Assembly: GCA_017625755.1 (NCBI GenBank)
Contig: JAGAKG010000028.1
Location: 49,666 to 113,665 of the forward strand
Direction: 5' to 3'
DNA: 64,000 bases
Origin: Clostridia bacterium
GTDB taxonomy: Bacteria > Bacillota > Clostridia > Oscillospirales > CAG-272
Position numbers and translations under genes: made by a program. The notes beneath the pieces are model-generated. The model saw only the letters and a list, made by a program, of their open reading frames with translations, had not been told where the DNA came from and made no database searches. Positions 1 through 8,080 of this stretch are shown here, piece after piece (within the stretch, counting starts at the first letter, position 1; each line of letters starts with the position of its first letter).

Positions 1-626
1 ATGTTCTCAAATATCTCGACATCGGCGCTTACGGCACCTTCGACTCGGAGTTTATCCGCTTCGGCAAGGACGGTCGCAAGATAAAATCAAAGGCACTCGA
101 CGACCGACTCGGTTGCGCCGTAATGATAGAAGCAATGCGCGCGCTCTATCCCGAAAGAGACTCGCTTCCTATGGATATATATTTCTGCTTCACGGTTCGC
201 GAGGAGATAGGAATATCGGGAGCGCAGGTCGCGGCAAACACGATAAAGCCCGATTTCGCGATAGTGCTTGAAACGACGGCGGTCGCGGATATCGCGGGTG
301 TTGCCGACTCGGCAAAGGTCGCAATTCAAGGAGAGGGCGGAGCTATCTCGCTTATGGACCGCTCTACGATATACGACAGAGAGCTTGTCGAATTCGCGCT
401 TGATGTGGCAAAGAAAAACTCTGTCAAGGCGCAGATAAAGAAATATGTATCTGGTGGAAACGACGCCTCTCATATCCACAAGAGCGGAGTAGGCGTGAGA
501 ACTCTCGCGCTCTCAGCCCCCACGAGATATCTTCACTCCCCCGCCTGCGTCGTTGACGCCGAGGACTACTATTCGATCCTCTCGCTCGTGGACGCTATGC
601 TTCGCGAGTGGAAATTCGCAGATTAA
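1..626 (+). CDS. M42 family metallopeptidase, 3' part (start lies before the window)
   Basis: Cytoplasmic zinc or cobalt aminopeptidase of family M42 (glutamyl aminopeptidase/endoglucanase-M type), which trims peptides to amino acids. The reading frame is open from base 3, so only the C-terminal two thirds are present. Visible are the metal-binding segment ALDDRLGCAV, the catalytic glutamates in VREEIGISGA, the ligand region IVLETTAVAD and the C-terminal TRYLHSP segment typical of the family. A second, related M42 gene follows 14 bases downstream, so the two probably form an operon and perhaps mixed or parallel dodecameric peptidases. The family is clear; substrate preference cannot be read from sequence. 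Confidence 0.93.
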   Translation, partial: VLKYLDIGAYGTFDSEFIRFGKDGRKIKSKALDDRLGCAVMIEAMRALYPERDSLPMDIYFCFTVREEIGISGAQVAANTIKPDFAIVLETTAVADIAGVADSAKVAIQGEGGAISLMDRSTIYDRELVEFALDVAKKNSVKAQIKKYVSGGNDASHIHKSGVGVRTLALSAPTRYLHSPACVVDAEDYYSILSLVDAMLREWKFAD

Positions 627-640
627 AAGGAGAACCGACT

Positions 641-1648
641 ATGTATAATACATTAAAGACACTTTGCCTTATCCCCTCAATCTCGGGACGCGAGGAGCGG
701 ATAAGAGAAAAGATAAAGGAAATGATATCCCCGCTTGCAGACGAATGCTATACCGATAACCTTGGCAACCTTATCGCCGTCAAGCGCGGCAACACCAAGG
801 ATAGCGACAGCAAAAAGAAGATAATGCTCTGCGCCCACATGGACGAGATAGGCTTTATCGTTACCTATATAGAGGAAAAGGGATTTATACGCGTATCCAC
901 CGTTGGCGGTATCAATCTCGTCGCTTCCTCCTGCTCACAGGTGATATCAGAGAGAGGGGTCAAAGGCGTTCTCGTTCCCGAGAGCGGAGTCAAGGCGGCT
1001 GATTTCTCGGCGGATAAATTCGTCATAGATATCGGCGCAAAGAGCCGAAAGGAAGCAGAGAGACGGGTGAAGATAGGCGACTTTTTCGTGGTTAATCCCT
1101 CTCTTGCAAGGCTTTGCGGAAGCAGAGTATGCGGCCGTCCGATAGACGACAGAATAGGCTGCGCCGTAATGATAAAGCTGGCAGAGTCGCTTAAGGATAA
1201 GCCCTGCGCTCACGATATATATTACGCCTTCTCGGTTCAGGAGGAGGTCGGTTGCAGAGGAGCAAAGCCCGCGGCGTTCGGTATCTCTCCCGATTACGCG
1301 CTCGTATACGATGTTGCGGGAACGGGCGACACGCTCGGCGCGAAGCCTATGGAGTGCGCGGTGGGTCACGGCGCGGCTATCAAGATAAAGGACAGCTCGG
1401 TAATATGCCACAGCGAGGTGGTTGACAGACTTCGCTCTGTCGCAGAGGAAAAGGGTATTCCCCACCAGCTTGAAATACTCACATACGGCGGAACCGACAC
1501 AAGCTCAATACAGATGTCAGGCTTTGGCTGTCGCGCGGGCGCGCTCTCGATACCCACGAGATATATCCACTCCTCAGTCGAGATGGCAGACATCGCCGAC
1601 GCAGAGGCGTGCGTGGCTCTGAGCGAGGCATTTATAGAAAGCATATAA
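641..1648 (+). CDS. M42 family metallopeptidase
   Basis: Complete 335-residue M42 aminopeptidase. The ATG was chosen because an AAAGGAG ribosome-binding site sits just ahead; a GTG 33 bases earlier overlaps the previous gene and lacks one. Family motifs: metal ligand His in CAHMDEIG, Asp in RPIDDRIGCAV, catalytic Glu pair in VQEEVGCRGA, a further ligand in VYDVAGTGD, and TRYIHSS near the C terminus. A lysine-rich insertion (DSDSKKK) lies just ahead of the first metal ligand. It is the second of two tandem M42 paralogues and precedes a PLP-lyase gene by 21 bases. Such peptidases normally assemble as tetrahedral dodecamers acting on peptides released by the proteasome-like machinery. Confidence 0.95.
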   Translation: MYNTLKTLCLIPSISGREERIREKIKEMISPLADECYTDNLGNLIAVKRGNTKDSDSKKKIMLCAHMDEIGFIVTYIEEKGFIRVSTVGGINLVASSCSQVISERGVKGVLVPESGVKAADFSADKFVIDIGAKSRKEAERRVKIGDFFVVNPSLARLCGSRVCGRPIDDRIGCAVMIKLAESLKDKPCAHDIYYAFSVQEEVGCRGAKPAAFGISPDYALVYDVAGTGDTLGAKPMECAVGHGAAIKIKDSSVICHSEVVDRLRSVAEEKGIPHQLEILTYGGTDTSSIQMSGFGCRAGALSIPTRYIHSSVEMADIADAEACVALSEAFIESI

Positions 1649-1669
1649 TCAAATTAACGGAGATAAAAA

Positions 1670-2926
1670 ATGAACTTTTCACAGAGAATAACAGACCTCG
1701 CGGCAGAAGCCGAGCGCGCGCTTGCCGAGCGCTTTGCCGAGGTCGACGCGATATCCTTCGCAAACACGCAAAAAATAATGAGAGCCTTCGGCGAGCATCG
1801 CGTCAGCGAGGCTATGTTCAATCCCACGAGCGGATACGGATATGACGACAGAGGCAGAGACACGCTCGACAGAATATGGGCAGATGTTATGTGCGCGGAG
1901 TCGGCATTCGTGCGCCACAGTATAGTCAACGGAACTCAGGCTCTCACAATAGGTCTTTTCGGACTTCTTCGCCCCGGAGACATTATGTTCTCAATCGCGG
2001 GTAAGCCCTACGACACGCTCGACGAGGTAATAGGCAACACGGGACACGCGGGAGACGGCTCTCTGCGCGATTTCGGGGTTGAGTATATGCAGGCAGACCT
2101 CGGAGAGGACGGAAGCTTTGACTTCGGCAGAACCCGCTCGGTGCTTGAGGAATACAAGGAAAAAATAAAGGTAGTATTCATTCAGCGCTAAAAGGGCTAT
2201 CTCAACCGCAAAACGCTCAGCTCGGCGCAGATAGGCGAGGCGGTAAAGGTAGTCAAGTCGATATCTCCAAAAAGCTATGTCGTCGTCGACAACTGCTACG
2301 GAGAGTTCACCGAAACTCTTGAGCCGACGGCGTACGGAGCGGATATGATAATCGGCTCGCTCATAAAGAACCCCGGCGGCGGAATGGCTGAGACGGGCGG
2401 ATATATCGCGGGAGAGGCGAGAGCCGTTGAGCTTGCGTCGTACAGACTCACCTCTGTCGGCGTCGGCTGTGAGGTCGGCGCAACCCTCGGTCAGAACAAG
2501 AATATGTTCAAGGGGCTTTTCTACGCCCCCCACACCACCGCTCAAGCGATAAAAACGGCGTATCTCGCGGCGTATATGTTTGACGCGCTCGGCTTTGAGG
2601 TCGAGCCCGCTTGGACAGAGCCGAGATACGATATAATACAGACGGTAATAACCCGCTCGCCCGAAAAGCTCTGCGCCTTCTGCCGCGGAATTCAGGCAGG
2701 CTCGCCGATAGACTCCTTCGTCACACCCGAGCCCTGGGATATGCCCGGATATTCCGACAAGGTAATTATGGCGGCGGGCGCATTTACGCAGGGCTCGTCG
2801 ATAGAGCTTTCAGCCGACGGCCCTCTCCGCCCCCCATACACCGCTTATTTTCAGGGCGGACTTACCTATGAGAGCGGAAAGATAGGAATTATGTCTGCGG
2901 CTCAGGCAATGATAGACCTCAAATAA
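1670..2926 (+). pseudogene. methionine gamma-lyase/aluminium-resistance family PLP enzyme interrupted by an in-frame TAA
   Basis: PLP-dependent protein of the Alum_res family (fold type I, related to cystathionine beta-lyase and methionine gamma-lyase). The frame is intact on both sides of a single TAA at 2189-2191: upstream ends VVFIQR, downstream resumes KGYLNRK, where relatives have a Ser (TCA to TAA would be one change). The downstream part holds the cofactor lysine region SLIKNPGGGMAETGG and the full C-terminal domain ending at 2926; total length about 418 codons is normal for the family. The best ribosome-binding site is the GGAG before ATG 1670. An internal ATG at 2345 has no good site. 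Either a recent nonsense mutation, a population variant, or a base-call error; without readthrough the product lacks the active lysine. Confidence 0.82.
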
Positions 2927-2987
2927 AAGAATTGGGAGAAAAGCACTTCAAGCATACATATCCTGAACGGAAACGGAGTTGTAAAAA

Positions 2988-4424
2988 ATGCTTTTCTCCT
3001 CGCTTGAATTTCTATTTCTCTTTCTTCCCCTCTGCATAGCCGTTTATTTTGCGGTGCCGCTTCGTCTGCGAAACGCTGTGCTGCTCGTATTCAGCCTTAT
3101 ATTCTACGGCTTCGGAGAGCCGCTCTATCTCTTTCTTATGATATTTACGACGGGCGCGGATTACGCCTTCGGACTGCTCGTGCAAAAAAGTCTTCCGAAC
3201 AAGCGTCGCGCGCGAGCCGTCGTTGCCTTTGCCGTGATATTCAATCTGTCGATACTCGGATTTTTCAAATATTACGACTTTTTAGCGTCCTGTATATCGC
3301 GAATTGAGATATTCTCGTTTATCAAGCCGATAGGGCTACCACTCCCCGTGGGAATATCCTTTTACACATTTCAGGCGCTCTCCTATGTCATAGATGTCTA
3401 CCGCGAGGAGGTACGCGCCGCGAAAGACCCGATAATTCCCGCCACCTATGTGGCGCTTTTTCCTCAACTCGTAGCAGGTCCTATCATACGGTACAACGAT
3501 ATAGAGGGAGCGCTCCGCGAGCGCTCACACTCGTTCACACGTGCCGCCGAGGGGATAAGGCGCTTTTGCGTGGGACTCGCCAAAAAGGTCATTCTCGCGA
3601 ACACGGCAGGAGAGATATGGCAAAGCTTTGCCATGGGCTTTGACGCCGCCTCAGCGGATATCGCGGGGGGGTGGCTCGGACTTGTCTGCTACGCCTTTCA
3701 GATATATTTCGATTTTTCGGGATACTCTGATATGGCAGTAGGGCTAGGGAAGATTTTCGGCTTCGACTTCCCCGAAAATTTCAATTATCCGTATATTTCG
3801 AGGAGCATAACCGAATTCTGGCGGCGTTGGCACATCACGCTCTCGTCCTATTTCCGAGAGTATGTCTATATCCCTCTTGGAGGAAACCGCCGCGGGCGGG
3901 CGCGAACCTATCTCAATCTCCTTATCGTCTGGTCGCTAACGGGTATATGGCACGGCGCGGGGGCGAATTTTCTTCTCTGGGGACTTTATTATTTCGCGCT
4001 TCTGTGCCTGGAAAAGGCGTTTTTGCTGAAGCTGCTCGACAGAGTGCCGAAAATATTTCGCCATATATATTCGCTCTTTTTCATTCTTATCGGTTGGCTT
4101 ATCTTTGCCGCCGACGGAGCCGAGGGCTCACTCTCGCTCTACCGAGCCGCCGAGTGCATCGGTATACTGCTCGGATTTGGCAAAGCACCGCTCATCTCCC
4201 CCTCTACCCTATACGAGATAGTGAGAAATCTCATACCTCTCGCCATTATGGCGTTTGCTTCTCTGCCTTTTGCAAGAGAAGCGGTACAAAAACTCGCACG
4301 CTCTGAGCGCTTCGGCGGCGTGACTAATCTCTTGCTCAATCTTCTCACGCTCCCCCTGCTCGTTCTCTGCGTCGCTTATCTTGTAAACTCGGGATACAAT
4401 CCCTTTCTATATTTCAGATTTTAA
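2988..4424 (+). CDS. MBOAT family O-acyltransferase (AlgI/DltB-like)
   Basis: Multispanning membrane O-acyltransferase of 478 residues that moves acetyl groups from the cytoplasm to extracellular polymers. Characteristic stretches are FFKYYDF, LPVGISFYTFQALSYVID, FPQLVAGPI, the DFSGYSDMAVG motif and the catalytic-His region SLTGIWHGAGANF. About eleven hydrophobic segments are visible. These transferases usually work with an SGNH-like extracytoplasmic partner; the only candidate here is the DHHW protein at 18133-19266 on the other strand. Here the neighbours are a PLP lyase and a CDF transporter, with no polymer-biosynthesis genes, so the acetylated substrate is unknown. A CGGAG site precedes the ATG. 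Confidence 0.92.
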   Translation: MLFSSLEFLFLFLPLCIAVYFAVPLRLRNAVLLVFSLIFYGFGEPLYLFLMIFTTGADYAFGLLVQKSLPNKRRARAVVAFAVIFNLSILGFFKYYDFLASCISRIEIFSFIKPIGLPLPVGISFYTFQALSYVIDVYREEVRAAKDPIIPATYVALFPQLVAGPIIRYNDIEGALRERSHSFTRAAEGIRRFCVGLAKKVILANTAGEIWQSFAMGFDAASADIAGGWLGLVCYAFQIYFDFSGYSDMAVGLGKIFGFDFPENFNYPYISRSITEFWRRWHITLSSYFREYVYIPLGGNRRGRARTYLNLLIVWSLTGIWHGAGANFLLWGLYYFALLCLEKAFLLKLLDRVPKIFRHIYSLFFILIGWLIFAADGAEGSLSLYRAAECIGILLGFGKAPLISPSTLYEIVRNLIPLAIMAFASLPFAREAVQKLARSERFGGVTNLLLNLLTLPLLVLCVAYLVNSGYNPFLYFRF

Positions 4425-4438
4425 TTTGTGGAGTTATT

Positions 4439-5599
4439 ATGACATCTCTTTTATGTAAGCTTTTTATAAAGGAAAGCGAAAATACTAAAAAATCCACCGT
4501 ACGGCGGGCGTACGGAACGCTGGCGAGCGTCGTGGGGATAATCCTCAATATACTGCTCGCCGCCGTAAAAATGTTAGTTGGCGTACTTACATCGTCGATA
4601 TCGGTAACCGCCGACGCGGTCAACAATCTATCCGACGCGGGCTCTCAGGTCGTTTCTCTTATCAGCTTCAAAATATCGGCAAAGCCTGCCGACCGCGACC
4701 ACCCGTTCGGTCACGCGAGAATAGAATATGTAGCCTCAATGATAGTCTCGTTTATCATTCTCACCATAGGCTTCGAGCTTTTCAGAAGCTCGCTTGAAAA
4801 GGTGTTCGACCCCGAGCCGACAAAGCTCGGAATACTGCCCGCGCTCATTCTCGTCCTCTCGGTCGCAGTCAAGCTTTGGATAGCTATATTCAACAGAAAG
4901 ATAGGAAAAAGGATAAATTCCTCTGTAATCAAGGCGACCGCGGTAGACAGCCTGTCCGACGCGCTCGCCACCACCGCCGTGCTTGTCTCTATGATAATAT
5001 CCCACCTCACGGGCTTTGTGACAGACGGATATATGGGTATGATAGTCTCGGTATTCATATTCGTGGCGGGTATAAAAATACTTGCCGAGACGAAAAATTC
5101 TATACTCGGAAGCGCTCCCGACGACGAAACTGTGAGCGAGATAAGCCGCGTAACCCTTGAATACCCCGAGATACTCGGCATACACGATATGATAGTACAC
5201 AATTACGGCGCGGGCAACACCATAGCCTCGCTTCACGCGGAGGTTGACGGCACGGAGAATGTTTTCGTTACGCACGATGTTATAGACAACATCGAAAAAC
5301 GGCTTTATACCGAGCTTGGCGTGCGGGCAACCATTCATATGGACCCGATAGTCGTCGACGACGAGCGTGTGAACGCGCTCAGAGGCACGGTCTCCGAGCT
5401 GGTAAAGCAGATAGACGAGAGACTCACAATACACGATTTCCGCTTCGTCGAGGGGAATACACATTCTAACCTGATTTTCGATGTCAGCGCCCCCTTCGAG
5501 CTTAAAATGAGTGACGACGAGATAAAAAGGCGGATATCTGACGCGCTCAGCAAAATAAATCCCTGCTTTTTTGCGGTAATCACTGTTGACAGACAATGA
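4439..5599 (+). CDS. cation diffusion facilitator (CDF) family transporter
   Basis: Proton-coupled exporter of divalent metal ions (Zn, Fe, Mn or Co) in the cytoplasmic membrane. The 386-residue protein has an N-terminal membrane domain with the signature SISVTADAVNNLSDAG (metal-binding Asp residues), the DHPFGHARIEY motif, a second VDSLSDALAT metal-site helix, and a cytoplasmic C-terminal metallochaperone-like domain starting near IHDMIVHNYG. The C-terminal part is longer than in minimal CDF proteins and carries a second ferredoxin-like repeat. It follows the MBOAT gene by 14 bases and is probably co-transcribed. The metal cannot be assigned from these motifs. Confidence 0.94.
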   Translation: MTSLLCKLFIKESENTKKSTVRRAYGTLASVVGIILNILLAAVKMLVGVLTSSISVTADAVNNLSDAGSQVVSLISFKISAKPADRDHPFGHARIEYVASMIVSFIILTIGFELFRSSLEKVFDPEPTKLGILPALILVLSVAVKLWIAIFNRKIGKRINSSVIKATAVDSLSDALATTAVLVSMIISHLTGFVTDGYMGMIVSVFIFVAGIKILAETKNSILGSAPDDETVSEISRVTLEYPEILGIHDMIVHNYGAGNTIASLHAEVDGTENVFVTHDVIDNIEKRLYTELGVRATIHMDPIVVDDERVNALRGTVSELVKQIDERLTIHDFRFVEGNTHSNLIFDVSAPFELKMSDDEIKRRISDALSKINPCFFAVITVDRQ

Positions 5600-5614
5600 C
5601 AAATATTGTATAAT
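5586..5614 (+). promoter_or_regulatory. sigma-A promoter for the leucine-rich surface protein
   Basis: TTGACA (5586-5591), a 17-bp spacer and TATAAT (5609-5614). The -35 box lies inside the last codons of the CDF gene, so the downstream gene has its own strong start. Confidence 0.82.
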
Positions 5615-5702
5615 AATGTTTATGACATAAGCTACTGTGGCTGACTTTTGAAGTTATAATAATTCGCGCATATATAAAAGCGTATCGAAAGGAAAAAACA
5701 AA

Positions 5703-6791
5703 ATGAAAAGAATTATCAAAATAGCGTCTCTTGCGGCGCTCTGTCTTATGCTCGCGCTTTTGGCGGTATCCTGCGGCTCGTCCGCTCCCGCCAGCGACTC
5801 GGGTGACTGCGGCTCGGGACTTACCTGGTCGTATGACGCAGAAACACAAACGCTCAGCATTTCGGGTAACGGTCAGATGAAGGACTATGAAAACTCAACA
5901 GACGCACCCTGGAGCGGAGCAAAGACACATATCAAGTCTCTCGATATCGACCTCGGAGTCGAAAAGATAGGCGACAAGGCATTTTACGGCTTCACCGCGC
6001 TTGAGACTGTATCTATCCCCGACTCGGTTATAGATATCGGAGATTACTCATTTGCATACTGCTCGGCGGTAACGACAGTTTCCCTGCCCGACTCTCTCAC
6101 CACGATAGGAGAAGGCGCGTTCGAGGGCTGCTCGGCGCTCACCGTAGCTTTCGTTCCCTCAGAGGTAACCTCTCTCGGCAAGAACGCCTTTGCCTTCTGC
6201 CCCGCGATAACAGATGCGGCAATCCTCGCGAACACTGAGATTCCCGAGGGTATCTTCTTCAACTGCGGCAAGCTTGACAGACTCCTGCTCAACGCGGCTA
6301 TCACAGAGGATATGGTTGCCGACACGGCATTCAAGGGCTGCGAGATGAGCTTTGAGGACGCTAAGTTCACCGAGTCGAAAACGGCTGCGGCAAGCATTAC
6401 CGTCAAGTATGTTGACGGCGACGGAAACGAGATGTCCGAAGCTAAGGTAGAGGAGGATATCGCTTACGGCGATTCTTACAGCATAGTCTCCCCCGCTATC
6501 GACGGATACACGGCGGATAAGCTTACCGTCAGCGGATATCTTTACGGAACCGACGAAACGGTAACGGTAACATACACCGCCGACGAGGTCGTTGAAACAG
6601 AGCCCGTAGAGGAGGAAGAAGAAGAGGAGAAAGAGGTAACTCCCACAACTATAATAGCTATCGTAGTTCTCGGAGTAGTACTCGTCGGCATCGCTGTCGG
6701 TGCTATCCTGCTTATGCGCGCAGATAAGAAAAACGCCGCTAAAGGACAGACGGTAAGAAAGAACGACAACAAAAACAACAAGAAAAAATAA
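5703..6791 (+). CDS. BspA-type leucine-rich repeat protein with lipobox and C-terminal membrane helix
   Basis: Surface protein of 362 residues, probably adhesive or protein-binding. A signal peptide ends in a lipobox (LLAVSCGS, Cys24). It is followed by a short beta-rich segment with repeated GNGQM-type residues, then several LRR_5 repeats of the Treponema/BspA type (for example VSIPDSVIDIGDYSFAYCSA). Next comes a MucBP-like beta domain beginning ITVKYVDGDG, an acidic EEEEEE linker, a hydrophobic helix near residues 306-330 and a Lys/Asn-rich tail. The combination of lipid anchor and C-terminal helix would tether both ends. A conventional GAAAGGA site precedes the ATG. A second leucine-rich lipoprotein lies at 55186-56304. 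Confidence 0.85.
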   Translation: MKRIIKIASLAALCLMLALLAVSCGSSAPASDSGDCGSGLTWSYDAETQTLSISGNGQMKDYENSTDAPWSGAKTHIKSLDIDLGVEKIGDKAFYGFTALETVSIPDSVIDIGDYSFAYCSAVTTVSLPDSLTTIGEGAFEGCSALTVAFVPSEVTSLGKNAFAFCPAITDAAILANTEIPEGIFFNCGKLDRLLLNAAITEDMVADTAFKGCEMSFEDAKFTESKTAAASITVKYVDGDGNEMSEAKVEEDIAYGDSYSIVSPAIDGYTADKLTVSGYLYGTDETVTVTYTADEVVETEPVEEEEEEEKEVTPTTIIAIVVLGVVLVGIAVGAILLMRADKKNAAKGQTVRKNDNKNNKKK

Positions 6792-6808
6792 GACACGGAG
6801 ATAATAAA

Positions 6809-7021
6809 GTGAAAAACGGATACAGTATAAACATACGGCTCTCGGAGGATATGATGCGTAAGCTCATATATATCAGTCAGGCGGAAAACCGCTCTCCGTC
6901 AAATCAGTTCAATTTTATGCTCCGTAACAATATCGCGTATTTCGAGAGGACTAAGGGGAAAATTCCCGACGCGAAGCTTCGCGAGATAGACCTCTCGGAG
7001 TATGCCGATGATAACAAGTAA
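6809..7021 (+). CDS. small Arc-like ribbon-helix-helix protein
   Basis: A 70-residue protein starting with GTG behind a GGAG site. The pattern is a polar beta strand (YSINIRLSEDM) followed by a helix (MRKLIYISQAENRS) and a second amphipathic helix (SNQFNFMLRNNI), as in Arc/MetJ ribbon-helix-helix DNA-binding proteins. It would act as a dimer. It sits 17 bases behind the leucine-rich protein gene and just ahead of the cysE promoter, and could be an autonomous regulator or an orphan antitoxin; no toxin gene adjoins it. Fold assignment is by residue pattern only. Confidence 0.6.
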   Translation: MKNGYSINIRLSEDMMRKLIYISQAENRSPSNQFNFMLRNNIAYFERTKGKIPDAKLREIDLSEYADDNK

Positions 7022-7040
7022 AAATATTTTCAAAAAACTG

Positions 7041-7086
7041 TTTACAAAAAAGAAATTATAGTATATAATACTTTATAGTATATAAT
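7041..7086 (+). promoter_or_regulatory. cysE-cysS promoter with tandem -10 boxes
   Basis: TTTACA (7041-7046), 17-bp spacer, TATAAT (7064-7069). A 17-bp unit (GTATATAATACTTTATA) is followed by a partial second copy, which places another TATAAT at 7081-7086 exactly one period downstream. The first box has the ideal spacing; the second would start transcription 17 bases later. Confidence 0.78.
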
Positions 7087-7089
7087 ACT

Positions 7090-7317
7090 GATTACAGTTT
7101 GACCTGTGAACGGGAAAAACCGTTGAGTGCCAATCCACAGAGAATACCGCCATGGCTGAAAGCGGTGTGTTTGGAGAACGGTGTATGCGCTCGGGAGGTC
7201 CTGCGTAATGGCAGCGTTCGTCCGCGTTAAGGGCATCAAAGACCGAAGATATTTCTTCGAAGCAGAGTGGAACCGCGATAAAACGCCTCTGCGCCGCACG
7301 GCGCAGAGGCTTATTTT
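7090..7317 (+). ncRNA. T-box leader, tRNA-Cys responsive
   Basis: Transcription-attenuation leader that binds uncharged tRNA. The conserved T-box sequence AGAGTGGAACCGCG is at 7264-7277, followed by an intrinsic terminator. Upstream is a Stem I with an AGAGA-type start near 7138 and a distal hairpin around 7147-7165. The pattern TGC-GCTCGGGAG places the specifier codon at TGC (Cys), 7186-7188, which fits the two downstream genes cysE and cysS. Binding of uncharged tRNA-Cys should favour the antiterminator. A different in-frame Cys triplet nearby (TGT at 7182-7184) cannot be formally excluded without folding. Confidence 0.92.
7285..7317 (+). terminator. T-box-controlled intrinsic terminator
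   Basis: Perfect 11-bp stem GCCTCTGCGCC / GGCGCAGAGGC with a GCAC loop, followed by a U-rich run (TTATTTTA). It lies directly after the T-box sequence and is the attenuator. Confidence 0.9.
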
Positions 7318-7342
7318 ATATTAAAAAATTTGGGAGGTAGCT

Positions 7343-8080
7343 ATGAACATCACCATAAACTCTGAGGACATGAGAGCGAAACTAAAGGAAAAGAAGAATT
7401 CCTTCAAGAACACTCTGAAGGAGATAAAATACGATGTGAACGCAATCCGTGAGCGAGACCCCGCGGCAAGAAGCAACACAGAGGTCGTGCTACTTTACTC
7501 GGGCTTTCACGCGCTCCTCGCTTACCGCATATCCCGTAGGCTTTATGAAAAGGAGCATTATTTCTCCGCGCGCGCGCTGAGCCAGATTGCAAGACATTAT
7601 ACGGGAATAGAGATACACCCGGGCGCTAAGATAGGTCAGGGACTCGTTATCGACCACGGTATGGGCGTCGTTATCGGCGAAACGACCGAAATAGGCGACA
7701 ATTGCACAATATACCAGGGAGTAACTCTTGGAGGAACGGGTAAGGATGCAGGCAAGCGTCACCCCACACTCGGTAACGGCGTTATGATCGGAGCGGGCGC
7801 TAAGGTGCTTGGTCCCTTTACGATAGGCGATAACACAAAGGTAGCCGCAAACGCGGTGGTTCTCGCTGAAATACCCGAAAACTGCACGGCGGTAGGTATG
7901 CCCGCAAAGATAGTAAAGCGCGAGGGACAGAGAGTTGACGACCTCGACCAGATTCATATTCCCGACCCCGTAGCGGGACAGATAAAGGCTCTCGAGCTGA
8001 AGCTCGCAGACCTTGAGGCACAGATAAAGAAGCTTAACTCGGCAAAAGGCAAAGAGGAGACAAAAAATGCTGATATATAA
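7343..8080 (+). CDS. cysE: serine O-acetyltransferase
   Basis: Makes O-acetylserine from L-serine and acetyl-CoA, the first step of cysteine synthesis. The 245-residue protein has the N-terminal helical part, then the left-handed beta helix of hexapeptide repeats with GIEIHPGAKIGQGLVIDHGMGVVIGE (shown here as consecutive short motifs GIEIHPGAKIG and DHGMGVVIGE), YQGVTLGGTGK and PAKIVKRE, as in CysE. A GGGAGG site precedes the ATG. The C-terminal coiled segment is longer than in minimal enzymes. It is translationally coupled to cysS with a 14-bp overlap and is controlled by the cysteine T-box, so cysteine supply and tRNA-Cys charging respond together. Confidence 0.95.
   Translation: MNITINSEDMRAKLKEKKNSFKNTLKEIKYDVNAIRERDPAARSNTEVVLLYSGFHALLAYRISRRLYEKEHYFSARALSQIARHYTGIEIHPGAKIGQGLVIDHGMGVVIGETTEIGDNCTIYQGVTLGGTGKDAGKRHPTLGNGVMIGAGAKVLGPFTIGDNTKVAANAVVLAEIPENCTAVGMPAKIVKREGQRVDDLDQIHIPDPVAGQIKALELKLADLEAQIKKLNSAKGKEETKNADI

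Noticed and set aside
1670..2926. Stop-codon recoding at 2189
   Set aside because: All other genes in the window use TAA and TGA as stops and no recoding signal is seen; mutation or error is simpler.
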